DNA of 64,000 nucleotides, from positions 1 through 64,000 of the forward strand of contig JAIEPW010000129.1 of NCBI GenBank assembly GCA_019748195.1, read 5' to 3'. The DNA is from Bryobacteraceae bacterium (GTDB taxonomy: Bacteria; Acidobacteriota; Terriglobia; Bryobacterales; Bryobacteraceae). The position numbers and the translations under genes are program-made. The notes beneath the pieces were generated by a model. That model was not told the origin of the DNA and made no database searches. It saw only the letters and a list, made by a program, of their open reading frames with translations. Of this stretch, positions 26,021 through 37,139 are shown piece by piece (within the stretch, counting starts at the first letter, position 1; every line of letters begins with the position of its first letter).

Positions 26021-26695
26021 ATGTTCTGTACCAAGTGCGGCTCACAAAACAGCGAGAACGCGACGTTTTGCAACTCCTGCGGCTCGGCCCTGGCCGCGCT
26101 GGTTGCTCCCGCGCAGCAATTTGCCCCCGAGCCGGCACGCTTCGCGCCCGCTGAGTTCGCGCGTCCCGATGCCCCGCGCTGGACCCCGCCTCCGCCGCCC
26201 GGCGCGTACGCCCAATCCGAGCAGTACCGGTATGCCGGGTTCTGGATTCGCTTTGTCGCTCAGTTCGTCGACGGACTCATCATCGGCATCGCCGGGAGTA
26301 TCATTGCCGTGCCGCTGATTTTCGCCGCGATTTTCGGCACCGGCCTCGGCGCCGTGCTCCAGGCGGGCAATGGCAATGATCTGCCACCGGAAGCAGTGCT
26401 GCCGTTCGTGGGCTTTATCTTCTTGTTCGTAGTCGCCGTGCTGGCCGGACAGTGGTTCTACTTCGCCTACTTCGAGAGCTCGGAAAGCCAGGCGACCCCC
26501 GGCAAGAAGATCCTGGGCCTGAAGGTGATCGACGTCGATGGCCGGCGCATCAGCTTCGGCCGGGCGTCCGGACGCTTCTTCGGCAAACTCCTGAGCGGCG
26601 CTCTGTTCAACGCCGGCTACATCATGGCCGCGTTCACTGCCCGCAAGCAGGCGCTGCACGATATGCTGGCCAGCACGCTGGTGATCTACCGTTAG
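26021..26695 (+). CDS. Zinc-ribbon RDD-family membrane protein
   Basis: A 224-residue protein. The N-terminus is a zinc ribbon (FCTKCGSQNSENATFCNSCGS: two CxxC pairs within 20 residues). A proline/alanine-rich linker follows to about residue 70. Then comes an RDD domain, with AGFWIRFVAQFVDGLIIGI near 72-90 and GKKILGLKVIDVDGRR near 160-175. Three hydrophobic helices are expected, and the Arg-Asp-Asp-type polar residues are present as R and D. RDD proteins are poorly understood; some act as transporters of small ions or solutes. The gene is single and its stop shares TTAG with the convergent GMC gene (4-bp overlap). It starts 58 bp after comEC, possibly on the same transcript. Confidence 0.87.
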   Translation: MFCTKCGSQNSENATFCNSCGSALAALVAPAQQFAPEPARFAPAEFARPDAPRWTPPPPPGAYAQSEQYRYAGFWIRFVAQFVDGLIIGIAGSIIAVPLIFAAIFGTGLGAVLQAGNGNDLPPEAVLPFVGFIFLFVVAVLAGQWFYFAYFESSESQATPGKKILGLKVIDVDGRRISFGRASGRFFGKLLSGALFNAGYIMAAFTARKQALHDMLASTLVIYR

Positions 26696-28212
26696 GCCGC
26701 GGTGCCCCGCGCTTCTTCCCTGCCCAGAATGATCCGCGCCGCCTTTTCGGCGATCACCAGTGTCGGCGCGTTCGTATTCCCACCCGTGATCGCCGGCATC
26801 ACGGAGGCGTCCGCGATCCGCAACTGCTTCACTCCACGCACCCGCAGCTCCGCGTCCACCACGGACTCCTCATCCATCCCCATCCGGCAGGTTCCCACCG
26901 GGTGATAGATGGTCTCGCCCATCTTCCGGATGTGCGCCTTGGGATCTTCTTCCTGGTAAACCGGCTCGCCCCGGAACGCATCGAAGGCGGGCTGGCGCAC
27001 GATTTCCCGCGCCAGCAGCACCGCCGTTTCCAGCGGCTGCCAATCCGCTTCCTCCGTCAGATACCGCGGATCGATCACCGGCGCGTCGAACGGATTCCGC
27101 GATCGCAGCCGGATCGTGCCCCGGCTTTGCGGCCGAAGCAGCACCGGCACCAGGGCCATGCCCGCGCCCCCGGGCTTCAGAAATCCATGATCCAGGTAAA
27201 AACACGGGCCGAAGTGATACTGGATGTCGGGATTGCGCAGCCCGGGGTCCGTTCGCACGAACGCCCCCGCCTCCGCGACATTCGAGGTCAGGGGGCCGTC
27301 CTTCCGCACAAACCAGCGCAGCAGATTCACCACCGTCTCGGCCGAGTCGAGCGAAACCGCCTTCTTGCAGCGGTACTGCACCACCACCATCAGATGATCC
27401 TGCAGGTTCGCCCCGGCCTCGGGCAGGTCGCGCACCAGCGGAATGCCCACCTGGTTCAGATGCTCTCTCGGTCCCAACCCCGACAGCATCAGGATCTGCG
27501 GCGAATTCACCGCCCCCGCGCACAGGATCACTTCCCCCGCTTTTTCCTGGCGCACATCGCCGCGCTGGTCGTATTCCACCCCCTGCGCCGTGCCGCCGTC
27601 CATCAGGATGCGCGTCACGTGGACTCCGCTCTGCACCCGCAGATTCTTGCGCGGCAGCGCGGGCGTTAAATATACATCCGCGGAGCTGTTGCGGCAGCCG
27701 TTTTTCTGCGTCACCCGGTAGAAACCCGCGCCCTCCTGCGAGGGCCCGTTGAAATCCGGGTTGCGTTCGAGTCCCGCCTGCACGCAGGCCTCGATGAACG
27801 CGTTGGACAGTGGATTGACGCTTCGCAGGTCGCGGCAGTTCATTCTGCGCTCCACCACCTGGTACGCGGACTCGACTTCGGACCAGCTCCAGCCCTCCAC
27901 TCGCCAGCCGTCAAAGTCGTCCGGCGCCCCGCGCATCCAGATCATGGCGTTGATGGACCCGCTGCCGCCGATCACCTTCCCGCGCGGCCAGTACAACTGG
28001 CGATCGTTCAGTTCGCCTTGAGGTTCGGTGTGAAAATTCCAGTCCAAGTCCGTCCGGAAGGTGTTGTGAAATCCCGCCGGAATACGGATTTCCTTGGCTT
28101 TGGCGGGCCCGCCGGCTTCCAGCAACAGCACCCGGATGGAAGGATCCTCGGAAAGCCGCGACGCCAGCAGGCACCCGGCGCTTCCCGCTCCAATGATAAT
28201 GAAGTCGTACAT
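26692..28212 (-). CDS. GMC-family FAD-dependent oxidoreductase (choline-dehydrogenase-like)
   Basis: A 506-residue flavoenzyme. The FAD dinucleotide fold is at the N-terminus (DFIIIGAGSAGCLLASRLSED), the GMC signature 1 at RGKVIGGSGSINAMIWMRG near 78-96, and signature 2 at GAVNSPQILMLSGLGP near 245-260. The catalytic histidine is within YHPVGTCRMG near 440, and TNAPTLVIAEKAARII ends the protein. It oxidises an alcohol to an aldehyde or ketone. Its best resemblance is to choline dehydrogenase-like enzymes, but bacterial homologues use many alcohols. No signal peptide is present and no betaine genes are nearby. It ends by sharing the stop region with the RDD gene and is divergent from the ATP synthase operon, 169 bp away. 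Confidence 0.9.
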   Translation of the reverse strand: MYDFIIIGAGSAGCLLASRLSEDPSIRVLLLEAGGPAKAKEIRIPAGFHNTFRTDLDWNFHTEPQGELNDRQLYWPRGKVIGGSGSINAMIWMRGAPDDFDGWRVEGWSWSEVESAYQVVERRMNCRDLRSVNPLSNAFIEACVQAGLERNPDFNGPSQEGAGFYRVTQKNGCRNSSADVYLTPALPRKNLRVQSGVHVTRILMDGGTAQGVEYDQRGDVRQEKAGEVILCAGAVNSPQILMLSGLGPREHLNQVGIPLVRDLPEAGANLQDHLMVVVQYRCKKAVSLDSAETVVNLLRWFVRKDGPLTSNVAEAGAFVRTDPGLRNPDIQYHFGPCFYLDHGFLKPGGAGMALVPVLLRPQSRGTIRLRSRNPFDAPVIDPRYLTEEADWQPLETAVLLAREIVRQPAFDAFRGEPVYQEEDPKAHIRKMGETIYHPVGTCRMGMDEESVVDAELRVRGVKQLRIADASVMPAITGGNTNAPTLVIAEKAARIILGREEARGTAA

Positions 28213-28332
28213 CGGCGGCTCCTGAATCAGCAGAGATAGGACAGTTTACACCCCCGGCGGACCTTCCCGGACCAGCCGTCCGAATTGGACCACTTTCGCT
28301 TGCCGCATGCGATATTGATGTGATAGCCTAGC

Positions 28333-28363
28333 GGTTTCGAGACACTCAGTCTCTCTGGTTTCG
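28333..28363 (+). other. Hairpin and direct repeat in the ATP synthase leader
   Basis: A short hairpin (GAGAC-ACTCA-GTCTC, 28339-28353) is flanked by two copies of GGTTTCG (28333-28339 and 28357-28363). It lies about 20-50 bp upstream of the first ATP synthase gene, whose ATG has no obvious ribosome site. It might be a protein-binding site or a leader structure affecting translation. Function is a guess. Confidence 0.3.
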
Positions 28364-28381
28364 CAACCCAATCGAAAATCG

Positions 28382-28831
28382 ATGGAACAAACCTTCCAGG
28401 CCCTCGGCGGAATACTGTTCAAAGCGATTCCGACCGTCATTTTCCTTCTCTTCCTCTTCGTTTTCCTGAAGTCGATGCTGTTCGGGCCGCTCGAACGGGT
28501 GATGAAGCAGCGCGAAGAGGCCACCGAAGGCGCTCGCAAGAAGGCCCAGGACGCCTTCCGGCGCGCTGAGCAGAAAGCGGCTGAGTATGAAACCACGCTT
28601 CGCGAAGCCCGCCTGGAGGTCTATCGCGAGGAGGAAGAATTCCGCCGCCGTTGGTCCTCCGAGCAGGCCGAGCACGTATCCGGCGCTCGCGCCAGGGCGG
28701 AGTCCATGATTGCCGAGGCGCGCCAAGGAATCGCCGCCGAAGTCGAGTCCGCCAAGGCCGCCCTGCGCGAGGACAGCGTGAAGCTGGCGGAACAGATCGC
28801 CCGGGCGGTGCTTGCCGGGAGGGGCCGGTGA
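28382..28831 (+). CDS. ATP synthase F0 subunit b'
   Basis: A 149-residue b-type stator subunit. It has an N-terminal membrane segment (IPTVIFLLFLFVFLKSML, about 16-33) followed by PLERVMKQREEATEGARKKA and a long charged coiled coil to the C-terminus. This shape links the membrane a/c part to F1. It is first in the operon and its stop overlaps the GTG start of the next gene, which encodes the second b-type subunit, by 4 bp. Two different b-type genes in tandem (b' then b) suggest a heterodimeric stalk, as known in cyanobacteria and some alphaproteobacteria. Which of the two is formally b or b' cannot be decided from sequence alone. Confidence 0.85.
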   Translation: MEQTFQALGGILFKAIPTVIFLLFLFVFLKSMLFGPLERVMKQREEATEGARKKAQDAFRRAEQKAAEYETTLREARLEVYREEEEFRRRWSSEQAEHVSGARARAESMIAEARQGIAAEVESAKAALREDSVKLAEQIARAVLAGRGR

Positions 28832-29421
28832 AACGACTTCTGATCGCGCTGGCGATCGCCGCCGGCGCCGCTCTGGCGCAGGAACACGGAGCCGCGGGCG
28901 CTGCCGCCGGCCAGGCTGCTCACGCCGAAGAACACGGCGATCCCCTGATCTGGTGGAAGTGGGCCAATTTCGCCATCCTGATGGTGGGTCTCGGCTACCT
29001 GGTGAACAAGAACCTGCCGCCCTTCTTCCACGCCCGCACCCAGGAGATCCGCAAGGGCATCGCCGACGCCGCCCGCATCAAGTCCGAAGCCGACGCCAAG
29101 GCCGCCGAAATGGACGCCCGCATGGCCCGGCTGTCCGCCGATATCGACGCTCTCCGCGCCGAGGCAAAGCAGCAGATCGCCGCCGAAGGCGAGCGGATGC
29201 AGGCGGAAACCCGCCAGCTCATCGAAAAGATCCATTCCGCCGCCGAACAGGAGATCGCCGCGCTCACCCGCGCCGCCCGCATGGAACTTCGGGCTCATGC
29301 CGCCGGGCTGGCCATCGAATTGGCCGGACAGCGCCTGCGCGGCGCCATTACGCCGGAGACCCAGGGAGTTCTGGTCGACCGCTTCGTCGGCTCGCTGGAA
29401 CGCGCGAGGTTGCAAAACTAG
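28828..29421 (+). CDS. atpF: ATP synthase F0 subunit b, with signal-like N-terminus
   Basis: A 197-residue b-type stator subunit starting at GTG 28828 (GTGA overlap with the previous gene). It is longer than usual because a cleavable-looking signal (MKRLLIALAIAAGAALAQEHG) and an Ala/Gly/His-rich stretch precede the membrane segment (WWKWANFAILMVGLGYLVNKNL, about 43-64). The rest is a long charged coiled coil with the usual FHARTQEIRKGIADAARIKSE start. The signal suggests that the real N-terminus is processed or lies in the periplasm. The neighbouring b' gene is its probable partner, and the next gene (delta subunit) begins directly after its stop. Confidence 0.88.
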   Translation: MKRLLIALAIAAGAALAQEHGAAGAAAGQAAHAEEHGDPLIWWKWANFAILMVGLGYLVNKNLPPFFHARTQEIRKGIADAARIKSEADAKAAEMDARMARLSADIDALRAEAKQQIAAEGERMQAETRQLIEKIHSAAEQEIAALTRAARMELRAHAAGLAIELAGQRLRGAITPETQGVLVDRFVGSLERARLQN

Positions 29422-29973
29422 ATGCCTTCCCTGATTTCGGCTCGATACGCGCAGGCCATGGTGGACGTGGTGCTCGCGCCTGGTTCCAGCCTGGATTCCA
29501 AGGATGTAGTCGAGAAGCTGGGGCGTTTCCAGGACGCGATCGCGGTTTCTCCCGACCTGCGCAAGATTCTCGCTTCGCCTGCGGTGCGCGCATCCAAGAA
29601 ACGCGCCGTCGTCGGGCGGATCGCCGGGGCGCTTGCCTTGCCTCGCCAGGTGGCGAATCTCCTCTTCGTCCTGATCGATCGCAAGCGCATCGGGGAGCTT
29701 CGCGACGTCGTGGAAGCAATGGAAGCCGAATTCGACCGCCGCACCGGCGCGGTGAGCGCGGAAGTGCGATCGCCCTTCGAACTCGGTTCCGAACAGCGCC
29801 AGACGCTCGAAAAACAACTGACGCTGCTCAGCGGCAGGAAGGCTCGATTGAAATTTGTGCAGGATTCTTCGCTGATCGGCGGCGTCATCGCCAAGGTCGG
29901 CTCGACAGTGTATGACGGTTCGGTTCGCGGCGAGTTGGAGCTGCTCAAGCGGCGGCTCACGGCCGGAGCCTAA
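29422..29973 (+). CDS. atpH: ATP synthase F1 subunit delta
   Basis: A 183-residue delta (OSCP) subunit that ties the peripheral stalk to the top of the alpha3beta3 hexamer. It starts immediately after the stop of subunit b. Family features include SARYAQAMVDVV at the N-terminus, a helical N-domain to about 110, and the C-terminal IGGVIAKVGSTVYDGSVRGELELLKRRL, which is the most conserved segment. No extra domains. Spacing to the alpha gene is 24 bp, with GGGGAA near its ATG. Confidence 0.9.
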   Translation: MPSLISARYAQAMVDVVLAPGSSLDSKDVVEKLGRFQDAIAVSPDLRKILASPAVRASKKRAVVGRIAGALALPRQVANLLFVLIDRKRIGELRDVVEAMEAEFDRRTGAVSAEVRSPFELGSEQRQTLEKQLTLLSGRKARLKFVQDSSLIGGVIAKVGSTVYDGSVRGELELLKRRLTAGA

Positions 29974-29997
29974 ACAGACGGAGTTTCCAGGGGAACT

Positions 29998-31527
<1,530 letters not shown>

Positions 31528-31549
31528 CCGTTCCGCGGGCGCAACGAAA

Positions 31550-33870
<2,321 letters not shown>

Positions 33871-33874
33871 AGCC

Positions 33875-34294
33875 GTGGCCGAATCGCTCGAACTGGAAAT
33901 CGCCACCCCGGAACGCCTTCTGGTGCGGGAGAAGGTCCGGGAAATCGAAATCCCCGGCAAGGAAGGCTATCTCGGCGTTTTGCCCGGGCACGCCGCCCTG
34001 CTCAGCGAGCTCGGCATGGGCGTTCTGGTGTACTCCACGGCCGCCGGATCGCGCTTCTCGGTGGCGATCCATGGCGGCTTTCTGGAAATCGCCGGTGCGC
34101 ACGTGCGTGTCCTCGCGGACCGCGCCGAGCCGGCGAAGGAGATCGACCAGTCGCGCGCCATGGAGTCGCTCCGCCGCGCCGAAAAGCGCCTCGTGAATCC
34201 CGCCGTCGGCATCGACATCGCCCGCGCGCTGCGGGCTTACCAGCGGGCCCAGGCTCGCCTGGATGCGGCCAAAGCCAAGGCCGGCGTCCACTAG
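33875..34294 (+). CDS. atpC: ATP synthase F1 subunit epsilon
   Basis: A 139-residue epsilon subunit starting at GTG 33875. The N-terminal beta-sandwich (ESLELEIATPERLLVREKVR, EIPGKEGYLGVLPGHAALLS) is complete. The C-terminal two-helix region, which can inhibit ATP hydrolysis, is present (QSRAMESLRRAEKRLVNP and RALRAYQRAQARLDAAKA). It is the last gene of the operon; the next gene is on the other strand and ends 7 bp away. No terminator hairpin is obvious after its stop. Confidence 0.93.
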   Translation: MAESLELEIATPERLLVREKVREIEIPGKEGYLGVLPGHAALLSELGMGVLVYSTAAGSRFSVAIHGGFLEIAGAHVRVLADRAEPAKEIDQSRAMESLRRAEKRLVNPAVGIDIARALRAYQRAQARLDAAKAKAGVH

Positions 34295-34300
34295 ACAGTC

Positions 34301-35275
34301 TTACATCACGGCTCGGATCAAGGCGCCAACTTCTTCATGCAGTATGTCGGAGTGACCTCGGATTAAGTGATCCCAACTGAAGTTGGTTACCGGAGCTGCC
34401 GCAAGATCGCACCTTGTCTCCTCCGTATCCTTCGCCTCCGGCGTCCGGCGAGCCCCGTTCCGCCCCAACCCTCCAAACTCATCCTGCTTACCTCCTATCG
34501 CCGACGCGTTCTGCCCCGCGATCCGGGAAGCGACAGCGTATGCCAGTCCCACCGCCCGATCATGCCGGGAATGCGTAATCGCGATCGGCCCCCGCACTTT
34601 GCGCCGCGCGACCACATCCCGGAACGCTCCGTCATGAACGCCATCGAACTTCTCCGCGAAAGCGAACTGCGAAAAGGCCGCCTGCAAAAGCGTCAGGGAG
34701 TCCGCGCCCGCGGCCTGCGCCGCCGCGGTAATTAACCGCGCGCCGAAGCTGTGTCCCACCAGATGGACGCGCACCTCACCCGGCAAACCTCCCAGCCACG
34801 ACGCCAAGCCCCGCCGCCCCACTACTCCGGCGCGATCCTTCATCACGTAGTACGACGCCAGATTTCCCATCCGCCGCATGATGCCCGCCAGGCCGGCCGC
34901 GCCCTCCGCGCGATCCTCGCGAACACCGGGAAACGGCGGCGCCAGCAGCTCATACCACTCCGCCTCCCGCAGCCGCGCCAGGACCGCCGCGCCGTCCTCG
35001 GCGTCGAACATCTCGGGGCGAAGCCGCGACATCACCTCCGGTCCCGGTTCTGCGAACTGCTTGGAAGGCCAGAACACCAGCGCCGCCGCCGTGCCCTCCG
35101 GCATCTGCTGCCCCTCCAGTAACCGCAGCAGACCCTGGTAGAGTTCGCGAGCCTCCTCAGCCGTGTTGTTCCATCCATGACACAGCACCAGCAGGTTGCC
35201 GGCCCCGGCCGGCACGGCGGCTTTCCCCCGCATTTCGCCTCGCGCGTCGAAATGAATCTCAAAACTCGGAATCAT
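34301..35275 (-). CDS. Alpha/beta-hydrolase coupled to the S8 peptidase gene
   Basis: A 324-residue cytoplasmic hydrolase, with no signal peptide. The start is ATG 35273-35275, overlapping the upstream peptidase stop by 4 bp (ATGA). NLLVLCHGWNNTAEEARELY near 28-47 is the oxyanion-hole strand, and VHLVGHSFGARLITAAA near 165-181 carries the nucleophilic serine in GHSFG. Later PIAITHSRHDRAVGLAYAVA carries an aspartate and NFSWDHLIRGHSD near the end could carry the histidine. It resembles lipase/esterase-like enzymes often paired with other effectors rather than with metabolic genes. The coupling to an S8 peptidase suggests joint action, possibly as an effector module; this is inference. Confidence 0.8.
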   Translation of the reverse strand: MIPSFEIHFDARGEMRGKAAVPAGAGNLLVLCHGWNNTAEEARELYQGLLRLLEGQQMPEGTAAALVFWPSKQFAEPGPEVMSRLRPEMFDAEDGAAVLARLREAEWYELLAPPFPGVREDRAEGAAGLAGIMRRMGNLASYYVMKDRAGVVGRRGLASWLGGLPGEVRVHLVGHSFGARLITAAAQAAGADSLTLLQAAFSQFAFAEKFDGVHDGAFRDVVARRKVRGPIAITHSRHDRAVGLAYAVASRIAGQNASAIGGKQDEFGGLGRNGARRTPEAKDTEETRCDLAAAPVTNFSWDHLIRGHSDILHEEVGALIRAVM

Positions 35276-36630
35276 GCGTTTTGCAAAGCCCCCATCAGAT
35301 TCACCAGCCCGGCTCCCTGGAAATACGGCTCGCGGCCCAAGTCCAGTGCCGACTTCAGGAAAATCCGCTTCACCTCTTCGGGCCGTCCGATGTACTCGCG
35401 CCGCACCGATAGAAAAGCCGCGATCGCTCCGCTTACGTGCGGCGCCGCCATGCTGGTGCCGCTGCGCTCCACGTAGCCCCCGCCGGGCGAACAGGAGATG
35501 ATCCGCTCCCCTGGCGCCACCAGGTCCGGTTTTCGCCGGCCGTCCCCGGTGGGGCCCTTCGAGGAGAAGTACGAGACTCCGTAAATGTGCGGCATCTCGC
35601 GGTGCGTCGAGCCCACCGTGAACGCTTCCGCGGCGTTTCCCGGATCGTTGATGGACAGCGCCGCGCCGCTGCCCGTGTTGCCCGCCGCCGCCACCACCAC
35701 AACGCCGCTGCGCGCCAGCCGGTTCACTTCCACGCATAACGGGCTCTGCCCGCAGGCGAACCACTCCGGATCGAAATCGTAGCCGAGGCTCAGGTTCACT
35801 CCGTGGATGCGCAGCCGGCGTCCTTGCTCGTTCTGCCCCTGGATCCACTCCAGCGCCTGCAGAATCGCGCTCACCGGACCTCGCCCGCGTTCGTTCAGAG
35901 TGCGCAGGCTGACAATCTTCGCCGAGGGTGCGACGCCTCGCAGCGCCGGGACCGGCTTGTCTACTCGCACCACGGTGCCCGCTCCGTCAAGCTTTTCGAT
36001 GGTTGCAACCGCGCTGCCCTCCGACTCCCCGCACAGAATCCCGGCGACATGGGTCCCGTGCCCGAACGCATCCGCCGGCGCGCCCGCGCGGCGCGATGCG
36101 CCGGCCACGAAATCGCAATGCTCCAGCGGCGCGGGAATCTCCAGGTTGCGGCGCGAAGCGAAGTGGGCGTGCGCCCCATCAACGCCCGAGTCCACCACGG
36201 CCCAGACGATCCCTTCCCCCATCGCCGAGAACGCCGCCTGCGCCGCATCGGCCTGAATTCGGCGCAGGGACTGATCGAGTTGCGCGCTCGCCTCGAAGTC
36301 CGGCCACACCCGGTGAATTGCCCCTTCGCTGTCCTGCTCCAGCAGTGCGCGCAACTCCGGGCCGGACAACGTCGCGAAGAAATATTGCCCCGTGGTCTGG
36401 TATTCGCGCGGCGCCAGCAAACCGCGGATCGCTTCCCGCGCGGCCTGCGCTCCGGCGGCAAAGCCGAGATTCGTGTCGATCACGACGCGCACCGCGGTAC
36501 TGCCGTCTCCCATTTGCCGCAGCAGTGGGATCGCGGCCCGGCCGCGGGTTAGTTGGCGGGGGTCGAAACGGCGGCTCACGTCCACAGCTTGCCCCGTGCT
36601 TGTCAAGCCGCGAGCCCGTCGAAGTCCCAT
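35272..36630 (-). CDS. S8 (subtilisin-like) serine peptidase, cytoplasmic
   Basis: A 452-residue peptidase with the complete catalytic triad: Asp in VWAVVDSGVDGAHAHF near 145, His in FGHGTHVAGILCG near 195, and Ser in VERSGTSMAAPHVSGAIAAFL near 398-418. There is no signal peptide, so it is probably intracellular. About 130 residues of N-terminal region (LLAPREYQTTGQYFF, LSGPELRALLEQDSEGAIHRVW) look like an inhibitory or sensing pro-region. Its start is 14 bp from the divergent GTG of the MOSC gene, leaving no room for two promoters, so a downstream start (GTG near 36580) is possible. It is translationally coupled to the alpha/beta-hydrolase gene. Its target is unknown. Confidence 0.85.
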   Translation of the reverse strand: MGLRRARGLTSTGQAVDVSRRFDPRQLTRGRAAIPLLRQMGDGSTAVRVVIDTNLGFAAGAQAAREAIRGLLAPREYQTTGQYFFATLSGPELRALLEQDSEGAIHRVWPDFEASAQLDQSLRRIQADAAQAAFSAMGEGIVWAVVDSGVDGAHAHFASRRNLEIPAPLEHCDFVAGASRRAGAPADAFGHGTHVAGILCGESEGSAVATIEKLDGAGTVVRVDKPVPALRGVAPSAKIVSLRTLNERGRGPVSAILQALEWIQGQNEQGRRLRIHGVNLSLGYDFDPEWFACGQSPLCVEVNRLARSGVVVVAAAGNTGSGAALSINDPGNAAEAFTVGSTHREMPHIYGVSYFSSKGPTGDGRRKPDLVAPGERIISCSPGGGYVERSGTSMAAPHVSGAIAAFLSVRREYIGRPEEVKRIFLKSALDLGREPYFQGAGLVNLMGALQNA

Positions 36631-36643
36631 CTAAACTGGAGTC

Positions 36644-37138
36644 GTGGCCGGTATCGTCTTGCAAATCAACGTCTCGCGGGGAGGCGTTCCCAAACGCGCG
36701 ATTTTTGAAGGTGTTGTGACTGCCGAAGGTCTCCAGGGCGATTCCTGGGCGCATCCCAGCATCCACGGCGGGCCGCGACAGGCGGTCCTGATCCTCTGTC
36801 AGGAATCCATCGAGCGCTTGAAAGAGCTCGGCTACCCGGTGTTCGCCGGCGCGCTCGGAGAGAATCTCACCGTGCAGGGCATCCCACGCGCCACGCTTCG
36901 CGCGGGGCAGCGCTACCGCGCCGGGGATGCCATTCTGGAACTGACGAAGCTGCGCCGGCCTTGCGCCACGCTGGATGTCTATGGCGCGGGCATTCAGAAG
37001 CACTTGTTCGATGCGCAAGCCAAGGCCGGCGATCCCGGCTCGCCCCTCTGGGCCATGGGCGGGTTTTATTGCTCCGTCGTGCGCGGAGGCGTGATTCGCC
37101 CCGGCGATCCGTTCGTGCTGCTGGAGCAGGTGGCCTGA
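36644..37138 (+). CDS. MOSC-domain protein
   Basis: A 164-residue single-domain MOSC protein starting at GTG 36644. The beta-barrel core includes GDSWAHPSIHGGPRQAVLIL and GALGENLTVQGIPRATLRAG. The conserved cysteine is in LRRPCATLDVYGAGIQK near 105-121, at the place that binds molybdenum cofactor or activates sulfur in MOSC enzymes. It could take part in sulfur transfer to molybdenum cofactor or in reduction of N-hydroxylated compounds (mARC-like). Neither role is shown. It ends 1 bp before glnE starts, so the two are probably one transcription unit without clear functional link. Confidence 0.87.
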   Translation: MAGIVLQINVSRGGVPKRAIFEGVVTAEGLQGDSWAHPSIHGGPRQAVLILCQESIERLKELGYPVFAGALGENLTVQGIPRATLRAGQRYRAGDAILELTKLRRPCATLDVYGAGIQKHLFDAQAKAGDPGSPLWAMGGFYCSVVRGGVIRPGDPFVLLEQVA

Positions 37139-37139
37139 A

